In this document: positions 11,030-23,081 of the stretch, piece by piece
Layout: each line of letters begins with the position of its first letter
How positions within the stretch are numbered: position 1 is the first letter of the stretch
Assembly: GCA_027627225.1 (NCBI GenBank)
Contig: CM051028.1
Coordinates: 23,618,364 to 23,682,363, forward strand
Length of the DNA: 64,000 bases
Origin: Congeria kusceri
Taxonomy: Eukaryota > Mollusca > Bivalvia > Myida > Dreissenidae
Direction: 5' to 3'
Position numbers and translations under genes: made by a program
Notes under the pieces: model-generated
What the model saw: only the letters and a program-made list of their open reading frames with translations
Database searches by the model: none
Told to the model about the DNA's origin: nothing

Positions 11030-12050
11030 TACACATGTACTAAGTTCTAGGCTTGTCACCTTTCAACCAGGCAACACAAATACTAAGAATGGTTGGCGTC
11101 TGGGTAAGATACCACCACCACCAGAATCATTATTTTATTCAATTTATAAGTTGGTCTTACACTTCTCACTGGCAATTATTAAAACACAGCCATGAGAAAC
11201 ATTAGTCACCACCCCCTGCAGCATTATTATTTTTGTAAAAAAGTTGGTCTTACACTTCTGTCTAACAAGTATTATTGCTTAGCCATGGTAAATATATTAG
11301 ACACCACCACCATCAACACCATTATTTTAGTCAATAATTTGGTCTAACACTTCTCACGGGCAAATTATTATAACACAGCCATGAGAAGTTTAAGACACCA
11401 CCACCAACAACATAATTATTTTAGTCCAAAAGTTGTTCTTACAATTTTCATGGGCAATTCTTATAACACAGCCATGAGAAATATAAGACACCACCACCAC
11501 CAGCAGCATTATTTAGTCAATAAATTGATCTTAAACTTCTCACGGGGTATAATTTATACCCTAGACTAGGCATCAGAAATATAGAACATCAACCCCACTG
11601 GCATCATTAATTTAGTCAATTTTCTGGTCTATAACTACTCACAAGCAATAATTTTTATAACCTAGCCATGAGAAATATAAGACCACCACCACAAGCAATA
11701 TTTCAATCAATAGGTTGGTCTTTCACTTATCAAGGGCAGTTACTTAGCAATGAAAAATATAAGACCCCACCACTACCAGCATCAGTATTTTATTCAATTA
11801 GTTGGTCTTACACATCTAACGGGCAATTATAATTACCAAGTCATGAGAAATATAAGACACCTCCACCAGCAGCAACATGATATTTTAGTCAATAAGTTTG
11901 TCTTACACTTCTAACAGGCATTTATTCATACTTAACCTTGAGAAATAAAAGACACCACCAACACCAGCATCATTATTTTAGCCAATATTCTTTGCCATTC
12001 TCACAGGTAATTATTGTATACTGGCCATTAAAAAGCACCACCATAAATTC
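11030..12050. repeat. ~93-bp minisatellite, about 11 degenerate copies
   Basis: Each unit holds a block like CAGCCATGAGAAATATAAGAC, a CACCACCACCA-rich block, ATTATTTTAGTCAATAA, then GTTGGTCTTACACTTCTCAC and GGGCAATTAT. The ATGAGAAA landmark recurs at about 11190, 11285, 11380, 11475, 11666, 11750, 11845 and 11938, a spacing of 90-95 bp. Copies differ from each other clearly, so the array is old. Confidence 0.85.
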
Positions 12051-12410
12051 TAACCCTTATTTTTCAACTACTGAAACATCTCTTAATTCAAATAAATAAA
12101 TAAATAACTGACTGAAATTGTAAAATTCAAACTCTGAATATGTTGGTTTTATTATTACTAATGACACACTATATTGTGATTGTTTATCTATACACAATAA
12201 TTCACATTAGCATGGGGGCTGACCCAAGGTGCAATAAAACTATAAACACAAAGTTATATGCAGAATCAGACTCTGTCACAATAATATTTTGTCTATTTTA
12301 GAACATAAATTGGATAATTATTTTGTATGACCCTAAAATGTATTGTGCATGAAATTTTTTAATTATTCTTTATTCTAAAGTTAAACATTGTTGGTGAATA
12401 CGGGCCCTGA

Positions 12411-12521
12411 TTTTGATCCATCAATTGGGAATTCTGAGACTGAATTTGGGGAAAAGATACTTTTTGCCATTGGTAATCTAACCCAAAATAATACTTATAG
12501 AATAGGCTGAAAAAAGTCCTG
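12411..12521 (-). repeat. Terminus of the CAGG hAT-like family, relic
   Basis: Read on the minus strand it starts CAGGACTTTTTTCAGCC and continues through CCAATGGCAAAAAGTATC, TTTTCCCCAAATTCAGTC and AATTCCCAATTGATGG. This is the same order of blocks as the left ends at 8368 and 55063. The other end is not identified. Confidence 0.55.
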
Positions 12522-13327
12522 AAATTCATCTAGTACAGGGCATTTTTCCCTTATTTTGACAGGACCACAGTTCATTTTAGTTGTGAAGGTATAAGCACAT
12601 ATTCATATATAATTGTGAAAAACTTTATATGGTATAATGGCAACATGAAATAGTGAAACCTAACTTTATAATGAATGTGACAGGCTGAGAGCAACAGATA
12701 AGGACCTGACCAGAATTGGGTATTAACCCTTAACCCAATGCTTTTCAATTTTGTCAGTATTAAACAATTTAATTGAGTATTTGAAATTATTTAACCCAAT
12801 TAATTTTACATTAACTTATTATTGAAAATACCAAAAAAATTTGGGGTGTGTAAAGGCAATAAGGGGTTTATGTCAATTTGTGAAGGGGCCTATGGTCCTT
12901 TGCTTAGAAGGAAAAAAAGCCCACTTTATATGCTAGTATAGAGATAGACAAAAACTTTTTTGTGGTTTGAATGAATAATGCATAAATGTTACAACTGGCC
13001 AGGCTTAGGTTTTTTTTTATATGTGCACTCTTGTGTAGGATCATTGATGGAATGTTTACACACAACTTAACTTTACTCCTTAGTGTTGACAAAAGTATTC
13101 TACAATTATCAATAGTAATATCATTTGCCTCAAGGGAAGCAAATGCAGATAAGTTGATAAAACAAATGAGAAATCAAAACATACTAACACTTTCCTTTTT
13201 GTCTACCAAACACATAAATTCTACATTGAGTTATGCAATCACATGAATACCTCTGTTATCTTCTATAATTATTTCTTTCATTCACTAAAATAACATGTAC
13301 ACCAGATAATGATTGGTAATTTTGCAC

Positions 13328-13652
13328 CCTTTTTATGCCCCCCTTCGAAGAAGGCGGCATATAGCAGTCGCACTGTCCGTCTGTGCGTCTGTCTGTCTGT
13401 GCCAAGCATTCTTGTCTTTGCTATAACTTTGCCATTTATTGATGGATTTTGAATTAACTTGGCACAAATGTCAACCATCATAAGACGACGTGTCGCGTGT
13501 AACACCCGTCTCCCTACCTCAAAGGTCAAGGTCACACTTAGAGGTCAAAGGTCAAATTTGACCATAGAACGGCTTGTTTTTGACATAAGTAGAGTATTGA
13601 GACAAAAGTGGAATGAGGGGGCATCTGTGTCCTATGGACACATGTCTTGTTT
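13328..13652. repeat. Dispersed repeat with ATGCCCCC / GGGGGCAT ends
   Basis: It starts TTTTTATGCCCCCCTTCGAAG and ends GAGGGGGCATCTGTGTCC, giving a short inverted terminal match. Inside are a TCTG-rich stretch and several AGGTCAAGGTCA-like motifs. From memory this is a very abundant bivalve repeat class. No coding capacity. Confidence 0.55.
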
Positions 13653-13740
13653 GTTGCATAAATGTACTTCCAAATTTATTTTCACTTAAAGGGGCATTCC
13701 AATATAAGTTTCCTTAAATCTAGAGAAATATTCAAACATT

Positions 13741-14268
13741 TTTATGCCCCCACGGAGTGGGAGGCATTAAGCATTGCACTTGTCCGTCCGTACGTCCGTA
13801 TGTGCGTACGTCCCGAAGCTTGTGTTTTGAACTCCTCTTTAACTACTGGGTGGATCTCGCTCAAACTTTCACAGTTGAATTACCTTAATGTGTAGATGAA
13901 CGTAATGAAAGGCATTTTGTCTGCGACGAGTTTCTGCAGAATTATGGCCCTTTGTCTGATTTTCCACTATAGAATATATAGTCCCCTGAAGCTTGTGTTT
14001 TGAACTCCTGTTTAACTAGTTGGTGGATCTCGCTCAAACTTTCACAGTTGAATGACCTTAATGTGTAGATGATCGTAAAGAAAGGAATTTTGGCTGCGAC
14101 GAGTTTTGGCAGAATTATGGCTCTTTGTCTATTTTTTCCACTATAGAATATATAGTCCCAAAATTTTGTGTTTTCAACTCCTCTTTAACTGCTGGGTGGA
14201 TCTTGCTCAAACTTTCACAGTTCAATGACCTTAATGTGTAGATGATCGTAAAGAAAGGAATTTTGGCA
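13741..14268. repeat. Dispersed repeat with ~175-bp internal tandem units
   Basis: It begins TTTTTATGCCCCCACGGAG, the same head as the repeat at 13328. About 2.6 direct copies of a ~175-bp unit follow, starting near 13814, 13987 and 14161. Each carries GCTTGTGTTTTGAACTCC, TTTCACAGTTGAAT and TTAATGTGTAGATGA. The last copy is cut off. Confidence 0.7.
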
Positions 14269-14429
14269 CTAGAAGTAGATTAATAATTGCAAAAGAAAGA
14301 CTGTCACAGAAATGTCGCTATGATAATTGACTTGCCCGACGGGCTACCTTCTGTGAAAAATCACTTGCCGCTCGAAATTTTAACCATTCGCGGTCAAGCG
14401 GGCGTCCGCTTAAGTAAAACCCTGCACCC

Positions 14430-15755
14430 ATCATAATAATGAAACTACTAATCATAATAAGTAATGCACACATCATAATAATGAAACTACTAGTCATAAT
14501 AAGGAATGCAGCCATCATAATAATGAAACTACTAATCTTAATAAGGAATGCACCCATCATAATAATGAAACTACTCATCATAATAACGAATGCACCCATC
14601 ATAATAATGAAACTACTAGTCATAATAAAGAATGCACCCATCATAATAATGAAACTACTAATCATAACAAGGAATGCACACATCATAATAATGAAACTAT
14701 TTGTCATAACAAAGAATGCACCCATCATAATAATGAAACTACTAATCATAATAAGGAATGCACCCATCATAATAATGAAACTACTAATCATAATAAGGAA
14801 TGCACCCATCATAATAATGAAACTACTAATCATAATAAGTAATGCACACATCATAATAATGAAACCACTAGTCATAATAAGGAATGCACCCATCATAATA
14901 ATGAAACTACTAATCATAATAAGGAATGCACACATCATAATAATAAAACTACTAGTCATAACAAAGAATGCACCCATCATAATAATGAAACTACTAATCA
15001 TAATAAGTAATGCACACATCATAATAATGAAACTACTAGTCATAATAAAGAATGCACCCATCATTATAATGAAACTACTAATCATAATAAGTAATGCACC
15101 CATCATAATAATGAAACTACTAATCATAATAAGGAATGCACCCATCATAATAATAAAAATACGAATCATAATAAGGAATGCACACATCATAATAATGAAA
15201 CTACTAGTCATAATAAAGAATACACACATCACAATAAAAAATCCACTTCCCATTATAAAGAAAGCACACATAATAACACATGAACCACAAGACGAAATAC
15301 AGACTACTCACATCATATTAAAGATTCCACTTATCGTAATAAAGAATGCACTCATCATAATAAAGAAGGTATACATCATACTAAAGAAAGCACTCATCAT
15401 AATATAGAAGGTACACATCGTAATAAAGAAAGCACTCATCATAATAGAAAATGTACACATCAAAATAAAGAAAGCACTCATCATAATAAAGAAGGTACAC
15501 ATCATAATAAAGAAAGTACTTATCAAAATAAAGAACCCACTAGTCATAATAAATAATGCACATATCATAATAAAGAAACCACTTGTCATAATAAAGAAAG
15601 CACACGTCATAATGTAGGGACCACAAGGCAAAATAAAGAATTCACACATCATAATAAAGAAGGTACACATCATAATACCGAAACCACTCATCATAATAAA
15701 GAAAATACATGACATAATATAAACAGTTGGCATAAGACAGCTGAGGCGTTCCATA
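14430..15755 (-). repeat. 21/42-bp satellite array, copy 2 (inverted)
   Basis: Same satellite as at 4807-6571, but in the opposite orientation. Read on the minus strand from 15755 it starts with the same leader (TATGGAACGCCTCAGCTGTC). The first ~125 codons of the open frame match copy 1. It then jumps to a later part of the array, so about 0.8 kb present in copy 1 (roughly 5190-5960) is absent here. The 14430-15200 part is the homogenised 42-bp dimer. Both strands again have long open frames (about 320 codons) caused by the period. Confidence 0.9.
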
Positions 15756-16544
15756 TCAGAACGTACGGAAGAACGATGGTGTGTGCAAGCCTTTTACCTA
15801 CGGTCTTCTAAAGATTACACTCAACCACTGTTAATGTTACCATGAAATAGGAGCATGTTCCTTTTTCTATAATTGTTCCTTTTTCTATAATTATGTGTAT
15901 GGCAATATAACATTCAGGGCGTGTAAAAATATAAGTACAAACATGTTCCGAAAAATTTCACCGTAAAAATAGTGTCACTGTCCACAGTTTGATACAACAC
16001 ATATGCCTTGGTATAGAAGTATACAAAGAATAGGTAAATATCGCCGTCATCTTTGTATAAAACGAGACAAAATTACAGACATACAGACATGTACATAAAT
16101 ACTATAATTCAAACACAAATGCAGTAATGTAAATGCAATGATAGTTGCAAAATAAATTGATGTTGACATTAATTTTGCATAAATGTTTAAATTTTATTCA
16201 TTCTTTCATGTGAACGGAACTCTGTGTTAGAGGGGGCGGAATAAATAAGTAACTACTAAAGTACCAGGCTTACTTTCAATATAACGATAATTCGATTGTG
16301 TGATATTTAATATAGAAAGGATGCACCATATATATATAACCTGATCAACACAATTGTAATATATCGGTATATCGGTTAATTAACAACATTCTTTCATGAT
16401 TTTGGTAGGGCGTATGGGCAGATTTTGGAATTGATAAAAATTGTAGTACTTTTGAGGTCAACAAATCGATATCTGGACAATTTTACGGCGACGTAAACCG
16501 CTACCGCTCCCCTCTAAATCTGCATATGATAACGTTTATCATAC
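15756..16544. other. Intron of gene C
   Basis: Non-coding AT-rich sequence between the satellite array and the first CCP exon of gene C. No further element can be supported. Confidence 0.4.
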
Positions 16545-16718
16545 CTATTATTTCACACACTGGTGTCGGCGAGTTCCACGTATCGTTACTACATGTGATG
16601 ACGTTAGAACCACTGATGACGTAACCTTCATCGCACGTCAGCGCCACTACAGAGCCGTCGAGTGTGCCGTTGCTGAAGCTAACGTTGCCATTGGTCGGTA
16701 GATTGACAATCGGACAGT
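16545..16718 (-). CDS. Gene C: first CCP/sushi domain exon (type d)
   Basis: A 174-nt phase 1-1 exon on the minus strand (acceptor TTCCAG, donor GTATGA). It encodes (D)CPIVNLPTNGNVSFSNG and, further on, CDEGYVISGSNVITC and WNSPTPVCEII, with all four CCP cysteines and the Trp. It is closely related to 31868-32041 in gene B and 51352-51540 in gene A. It joins in frame to the signal-peptide exon at 17250-17322, where the leftover G plus AC makes the Asp codon before the first cysteine. It is therefore the N-terminal module of the protein. Confidence 0.88.
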
Positions 16719-17249
16719 CTGGAATATCAGCGGGCGGTTGAAGAGACGGAGCGCACCTGCGAGCGCTCTTCTAAATATTTGGGATAGCACGCTTATATAC
16801 CTGGCCACATTATTATAGAAAATATTTAATAATTAAACCCTCTAATTAAACGACTAGCCCACTTTATTAAAATTGTTCAGGACTAAGTTCAATATACCGC
16901 AGATTGAATGTAAATTACTAATGTGAAGAGAAGTAAAAATATTGTGGTAGACATTGAATGTGTTGACTCTTATGACATCTGATGGTTGCAGGTCCTAATC
17001 ACAGGTTCTAGTTAACTGCCTTTTAAGACGTCAGCTGTCATAATTATATGACGACATGGAACAGCCCAGCTCTCATTAACAATCAGCAATGGGCTCGATA
17101 AGTTACCCATGATAACATAACACTGCGTTAATTGTGTACTGTTCGACCAGTACATTTTGTGTAACTAAATAAACACTGACTATATGTGAACGGTATTTAA
17201 ATTCTAATTACGACGTATTCTAATCATACAAACACGACAAAACCAATAC

Positions 17250-17322
17250 CTGATATGACGAAGTTTAAATCCGTAGTTAGTAAAAGTCCTAAACTGAGTA
17301 AAATGAACACGACAGATGCCAT
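17250..17322 (-). CDS. Gene C: signal-peptide exon (start codon)
   Basis: On the minus strand an ATG at 17322 (AAAATATGGCATC) opens 24 codons: MASVVFILLSLGLLLTTDLN followed by FVIS. That is a short N-region, a hydrophobic core and a polar end, a typical secretory signal. The exon ends TCAG|GTATTGG in phase 1, exactly the phase needed to join the CCP exon at 16545-16718, and signal exons of sushi receptors usually end in phase 1. A TATATA stretch lies about 32 bp upstream of the ATG and could be part of the promoter, but that would leave a very short leader. No equivalent start exon was found for genes A or B. Confidence 0.8.
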
Positions 17323-17774
17323 ATTTTAATAACAGCACGGATGATTGTGACAATATATAACGATACAAGTTTAATATTATCCGAAAACGTGAACATCTAT
17401 AACATACCTTAAAAAACGTTGTTAAATACCGGCTAATATGTTAGGAAATTATTTAATACTATTTGGATTAGATAGATTTTGATTCGTACGTCATTCATTT
17501 ACTGTATATGGATTTGTATTCGTAACCATAATAGATTCAGTGTTGATCTTTCCTTTGACCATAGAAAAATCTACACAAGATATGCTTTACATTCATAATA
17601 AACAACAAATAAAACGATATTATATGTACTTCCATAATTACAAAAATTCTATTATTGCAGACATATGTTTTAATTAATTCTTAGCTAAAGTAATGATAAG
17701 ACAATGTTTAATTGCAATAGTAATAACTTTAACAATGAGTTGGCTTGATTGACAAGCAACTTGTTTCTCTGTAA

Positions 17775-18045
17775 AAAGTCTGTCTGTCTGTCTGTCGGTG
17801 TGTCTGTCTGTCTATCTGTGTGTCGTTCTGTCTGTTCGATAAGTAAATAGTCTGTCTGTCTGTTTGACAAGTAAATAGTCTGTCTGTCTGTCGGTTTGGC
17901 AAGTAAATTGTCTGTCTGCCTGTCTGTCTGTCTGCATGCCTGCCTGTCATTCCGTCCGTACGTCGGTTGGTCGGACAGTCTGTCTGTCCGTCTGTCTGCC
18001 GGTCGTTCTATCGGTCGGTCTGTCTATCTGTCTGTTTATTATTAT
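17775..18045. repeat. TCTG tetranucleotide microsatellite
   Basis: Long imperfect (TCTG)n with GTCGGT and other interruptions. ORFs over it on both strands (SVCLSV / RQTDRQ) are by-products. A TTATTATTATTAT run follows it. Confidence 0.9.
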
Positions 18046-18718
18046 TATTATGCGCTTTTCGGCTATCACCCCAGTCAGGGAATAACCGACGTGTTCGGTC
18101 AACTGAAAGCCTGCTTTACATGCGAGCATACATTTTATTACCTCGGCAATAGCACTTAGTTATGTTTACACAATTTATACTGAAGCGAGCATGGTTAATT
18201 ATTTATTCTCCCGTTTTCGCTCGAACTTTAATGTTGCACATTTACATCAGCAGCACAATTAATAAATGTATCATTGCCAATCGCTGAAAATAAGAGAGAG
18301 AACACCAGCTTGACATGTGGTTACCAGTAGCTTGCTCTTCCTGTTACAATTTATTTGATTAGCTAAGAAACGCTCATTGGACAGCGTAAAGAATTGACAG
18401 ACACAAAATAGGCAACAAACCTAACCTGTTTAATTTACACAAACTACATTCAAGTTCATTTTTCCTTCACAAGTTCATTCAACGATTTCAATTTATTAAA
18501 TAAAAGGAAACAACAACCAATATTCACATTTTATTCTGCTTACTTCAAATAAAATCCAACATTCATTCAAGCCATGACACATCATATACCTCTATAAAAT
18601 GTTAGGTCTATGTTTAAACTTAAATACGTATGAATGTACTTACTTTAAATTAAAATCCGCAGATAATCATCCTGTGTAATAATAGTATTGTCAATCATAT
18701 GAACATTTACGTCATTTA

Positions 18719-18770
18719 TGCAGCAGGGTATTACAAATTAGTTTAAAAATAATAAGTATACCCTGCTGCA
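18719..18770. repeat. Short stem-loop next to transposon
   Basis: GCAGCAGGGTAT and ATACCCTGCTGC are perfect reverse complements about 28 bp apart, directly left of the target duplication of the element at 18775. It could be a pre-existing hairpin that served as insertion target. Confidence 0.6.
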
Positions 18771-19076
18771 GCCATGTTAGACCGTATACAGCTCACGCCG
18801 TATATAGCTTACATGTGAGCTGTATACGTGGGTTGACAACGTATACAACTTACAGTGAGCTATATTCGTTGGTTGACAACGTAAACAGCTTACGTAAGCT
18901 GTATACATTGGATAGATACATATACTTTTGAAATAGGTCTTTCGTCGTAACGTATATAGCTCACATGGGCAATGACTAGTATTAAACATAAATGTGCTTA
19001 GTAGTAGTAACAGTAGCAGTAGCAGTAACAGAAGCAAACGCAGTATCAGTAGCAGCAGCAGCATCATCAGCAGCAA

Positions 19077-19254
<178 letters not shown>

Positions 19255-19363
19255 AATTAATAAAAGAATCGGCACAAATCCCCAAAAATGTGTACAAGTC
19301 AAAATGATGCTAATGTCAAAATTATGTATTACGAAGAAAAGTGACTCCATATAAAAATAACCG

Positions 19364-19470
19364 CCCCCCCCCCAACAAAAAGTGAATGACCGGTCATAGC
19401 ATTACGACTTCCCCGCTTGTTATACCCCCCCCCCTCTCCACACACATACACACACGCACACACAATGTAC
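19364..19470. repeat. Poly-C and CA simple repeats
   Basis: Two C-tracts (about 19364-19375 and 19426-19435) followed by an imperfect CA/CACA run, within the transposon at 18775-20290. Confidence 0.8.
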
Positions 19471-20709
19471 ACACACGTGAAGTAAACTGAATAATTGTAT
19501 TATGTATTTTTTAATATAAAAAATACTGTGATTGAAGGACGAACGAACAGTCGGACGGACAGACAGACGGGAGCACATACAGACGGACGGAAAAACACAC
19601 AACAACCACTACTACATCAGCAACAGTAACAACACAACTATAAACATCAGCAAAAATGATAGCGATAACAACAACTACTGGCATTCGCAAAACTGTATTG
19701 CTGACGACAACGAGGATGATAATGATGATAATGATGGTGATGATCATAATCTTTTAGACATGAACTATATACGGCGATATGCAACGTCTTGACGTATACA
19801 GCTTACGGTGAGCTGTAATCGGTGTTATCTGTATACGGTTTTATAGTCACGCGTAAGCTGTATACGGCGTAAGGCAATACCAATTTGATTCTATGTTTAG
19901 CGTCGTCGGGCTGGTAGGTTTTTGGATGCCTGAACAAAAAAAAAACAATGTGAAAAATTGAGTTGGAAAGCGTTAAAAACTGGGAAAAAGGAAAAAAAGG
20001 ACTTTTAGGTGTTTTTACTAATATTTGTAAAACATAGTGTTCAACTAGTTAATTTACACAATTAAATTACAGTGTAACAGAAGGTTCCAAATATGAAGAT
20101 GATATATTACAGTTTTGCAAGTAAAATTTGCTTGAGCTTGTACCACTGCCATGAATAAGTTGTGAAAGAAAAATGTTTTTTTTTATCGACACGTTTTTTT
20201 TTTCCGGCCTGGTTGGTAGGTTTCGAAAAATCATGGGGACGCTAAACATATAATCAAATGTGTATGGCGTAAACTGTATACGGTCTAACACAGCCATTCT
20301 CACTCCCTCTCAAAAATGCACATAATCGCAAACATAACGCAATATGAATAAGTCATGACAGTGAGTACGTCATCAAACTTTAAAACAACTAAAGCTAGGC
20401 GTGTAACTAGAACAGAATACATTACACATACGCACATAAATGCCCCAAATCATAGTAATATATGAAGAATGGTTTAATAAAAGTAACCATCGTGCACATT
20501 TCAAATAAAAATCCTTATTTTTGATGCATGTAAAACTAACTTTTTCTAAAATTATTTGCTAGATCTGTTGTTAATATTCTCGAAATTTGGCAGTGCCTAT
20601 AATCATATGAATAGATTTTAACTGCCTAGATCCGTACACCGAATAGTGCTCAAATATAAACAAAGTTAAACTCCAGATGCAGCCGCAGGAGTGAACTCTT
20701 ATTAGCAGC

Positions 20710-21420
20710 ACAAGGTCCTTTATTTACGGCAAGTGACCAAGTGCCAAAACAACACAGCACAATACAACAAGAGGGCCACGATGGCCCTAGGTCGCTCACC
20801 TGTTATCTATGTATGAAGTTTCATTAAAATATCTCAATACGTTCTTAAGCTATTGAGCGAAAACTGTTTTTTCTATTTTTAGTATCAGTGACCGTAACCT
20901 TGACCCCAACAACCACATAAAGCAAGGTCTCGATATAAGTATCTAGTTATAAAGTTTCATTAAAATATCTCAATGCTTTCTTAAGTTATTGAACGTAAAC
21001 CGTTTTTTTCTACTTTTAATAACAGTGACCTTGACCCCACCAACCCCATAAGCAAACCCAGGTCTCAATATAAGATATGTGTATTAAGTTTCATTAAAAT
21101 ACCGCAATGCGTTCTGAAGTTATTGAGCGGAAATCGTTTTTCTATTTTTAGTAACAGTGACCTTGACCTTGATCCCTCCCACCCCATGAACACTCCCAAG
21201 CGAGGTGTTGATATAAGGTATCTATGTATTAAATTTGTAAATAATTTAATACTATGTATTAAATTTGTAAATCATTGTTTTTTTACGTCTATATAAACCA
21301 TTTGAGCCTCGGGGAGTGAGCACTTTGTGCTCGGGTGAGCTAAAAACACATAAAAAACAAAACACAAATGTGAATAAAACTGGGGTCACCGTCTTTGAAC
21401 GGAGTATTTAACCGGTTAAG
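20710..21420. repeat. Dispersed repeat split by nested insertion
   Basis: The left part (GGCAAGTGACCAAGTGCC, then ACAATACAACA) and the right part (ATAAAACTGGGGTCACCG, then TTTGAACGG) together match the uninterrupted repeat at 37575-37735 (GGCAAGTGACAAATTGCC, then AACTGGGGTTACCGCCTTGG). The element at 20769-21345 sits between the two halves. Confidence 0.6.
20769..21345. mobile_element. Nested repeat element AGAGGGCC ... GGGTGAGCTAAAA
   Basis: It begins AAGAGGGCCACGATGGCCCT with GGTCGCTCACCTG and ends GAGCACTTTGTGCTCGGG with TGAGCTAAAA, a pattern I recall as a widespread bivalve repeat. The inside has three to four direct copies of a ~115-bp unit built on AAGTTTCATTAAAATATCTC and AACAGTGACCTTGACC. 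No coding capacity. Confidence 0.65.
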
Positions 21421-22934
21421 GGTGCCAGAACCTCATACTTGGCACATATTTATTCATAATACATGTAAATGTAAAAAATAAAGATTTACCTCACAGCATC
21501 GCAATTCAAATTAATTAAACAACAATAAAAGAGAATACTTATTCAATTTGATTACCTTATAATTAATTACTCAATGGTTGGATGTAAACCAAGGAGCAGA
21601 ATATAGATTCTCTGAAGCTTGTACAGGGCTTAATGCAGACAACTGGAGGGAAGTACGAGTTGCAGACGCATATAAACTCCGGTATTCGGCAGTTTTCAGT
21701 CGGTTTATTCTGCCCTGTGATTCACACAAAGTGGATTCGTCGACACAAGCTTTAAATAATGTGTCGTGGACAGTATTTTCAGAAATGCTAAATGTCGTAT
21801 TGAAAAAAAAACAACAACAACAACAAAACAAACAAAAAACGCGATGACGTTAACAATAATTTTATTCAGAATACGTTACAAGAACATGGCATAGTAAAAA
21901 AAAAACAAGAAATAAAAACATAAAGCAATCCATATATACATAAACACTACAAAAAATATTTCAAAGATGAATACAGAATATTTAAGATGATATTATGGCT
22001 AGTATCTATTGCGGTAAAATGTGAGTAAAAATGATGAACAACTACAATGTTAGGAATAGACGTTACATTTCGACGTGACGTGCTCCGGTGGAGCTATAGT
22101 GTCAGTGGTGTATCAAATGTTTTTATTTTGTAGTTGTCAGCAACATAATGAATGTCACGGATACTTATAGAGAAAAATCGGAGCATCCCACACATATTAA
22201 TTGTATTTTTTTTTTTACAAAAGATAAGTAAAATAGTTCAGTCAGTACGCAAACGTACATGGACAAAACTGCCAAGGAAGAGTTAAATCCGTTTTGAAGG
22301 AAATTAATGACAAATTTCGTATGTTTGAAAATAAATGTCAGTAAAAGTCATAACTGCAAAATCTAAAGCATTTTGATTATATAACTAAAATGTTTTATCA
22401 TCGAAAAAAAGATAAATGAAAAGAAGGGAAAATGGTACATGCATTGGGATCGAAGCTATGTCATCTGCATCAACATTTCAACGAAAGGTTCAACACTATT
22501 TCTGTTTTCAATCGTTTTGTGTTACAAAAGATTTATTATTTATCCATTTCATCCGACAATTATTCATTAACGAAACGTGATTTCCAATACATGTGTCACG
22601 AGTGATATTTTGCTTCATTATTTAGTACATTCTTTTTATTTGTGGAATCTGTGACAGCAATTTTGGAAATTGCCAATATAACAATCTGTGAATAGGTCCT
22701 CTTTAAGTGTATGCCCAGGTCCCCGTGAGGTTTGCAATTTGGAAAAATCATCTTTTCCTTATGTGAATCCAATGATCTGAGATGATACCGCTTTTGTAGC
22801 AAATGCAATATTATAAACATCTACATGTATAGAGTTTTAACAAGCTTATATTTTCATATCCAGTTTCATGCAATTAAACAACTCTACATATATGTTAGAT
22901 GACCTTTGTTGTTTACGTTTATATATATATATAG
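21421..22934. other. Non-coding stretch
   Basis: AT-rich. Overlapping ORFs near 21571-21847 are on opposite strands and have no domain I recognise. A short CAA run lies at about 21810-21835. Nothing else supported. Confidence 0.35.
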
Positions 22935-23081
22935 GATCTGACACGAGTTGTCATTTCATACCATATTTTATTAAACGAGTTCAGGAATTTTGTTAGTAAG
23001 CGAGCCTTTGGCGAGCTTACTAACGAATTTCCTGGACGAGCTTAATAAAATATGGTATTAAATGACAACGAGTGTCAGATC
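22935..23081. repeat. Foldback MITE, 147 bp
   Basis: The left half (GATCTGACACGAGTTGTCAT onward) and the reverse complement of the right half (GATCTGACACTCGTTGTCAT onward) match over about 73 bp with a handful of changes. They meet at a GCGAGCCTTTGGCGAGC centre. It follows a TA run, so insertion at TA is possible. Confidence 0.85.

Noticed and set aside
15757..15810. Possible missing 5' half of the split CCP exon, next to satellite copy 2
   Set aside because: A short resemblance (TACGGAAG followed by TGTGCAAG) exists, but the orientation is wrong and the frame does not match a CCP module.
17685..18159. RQTDRQ / SVCLSV ORFs
   Set aside because: Products of the TCTG microsatellite.
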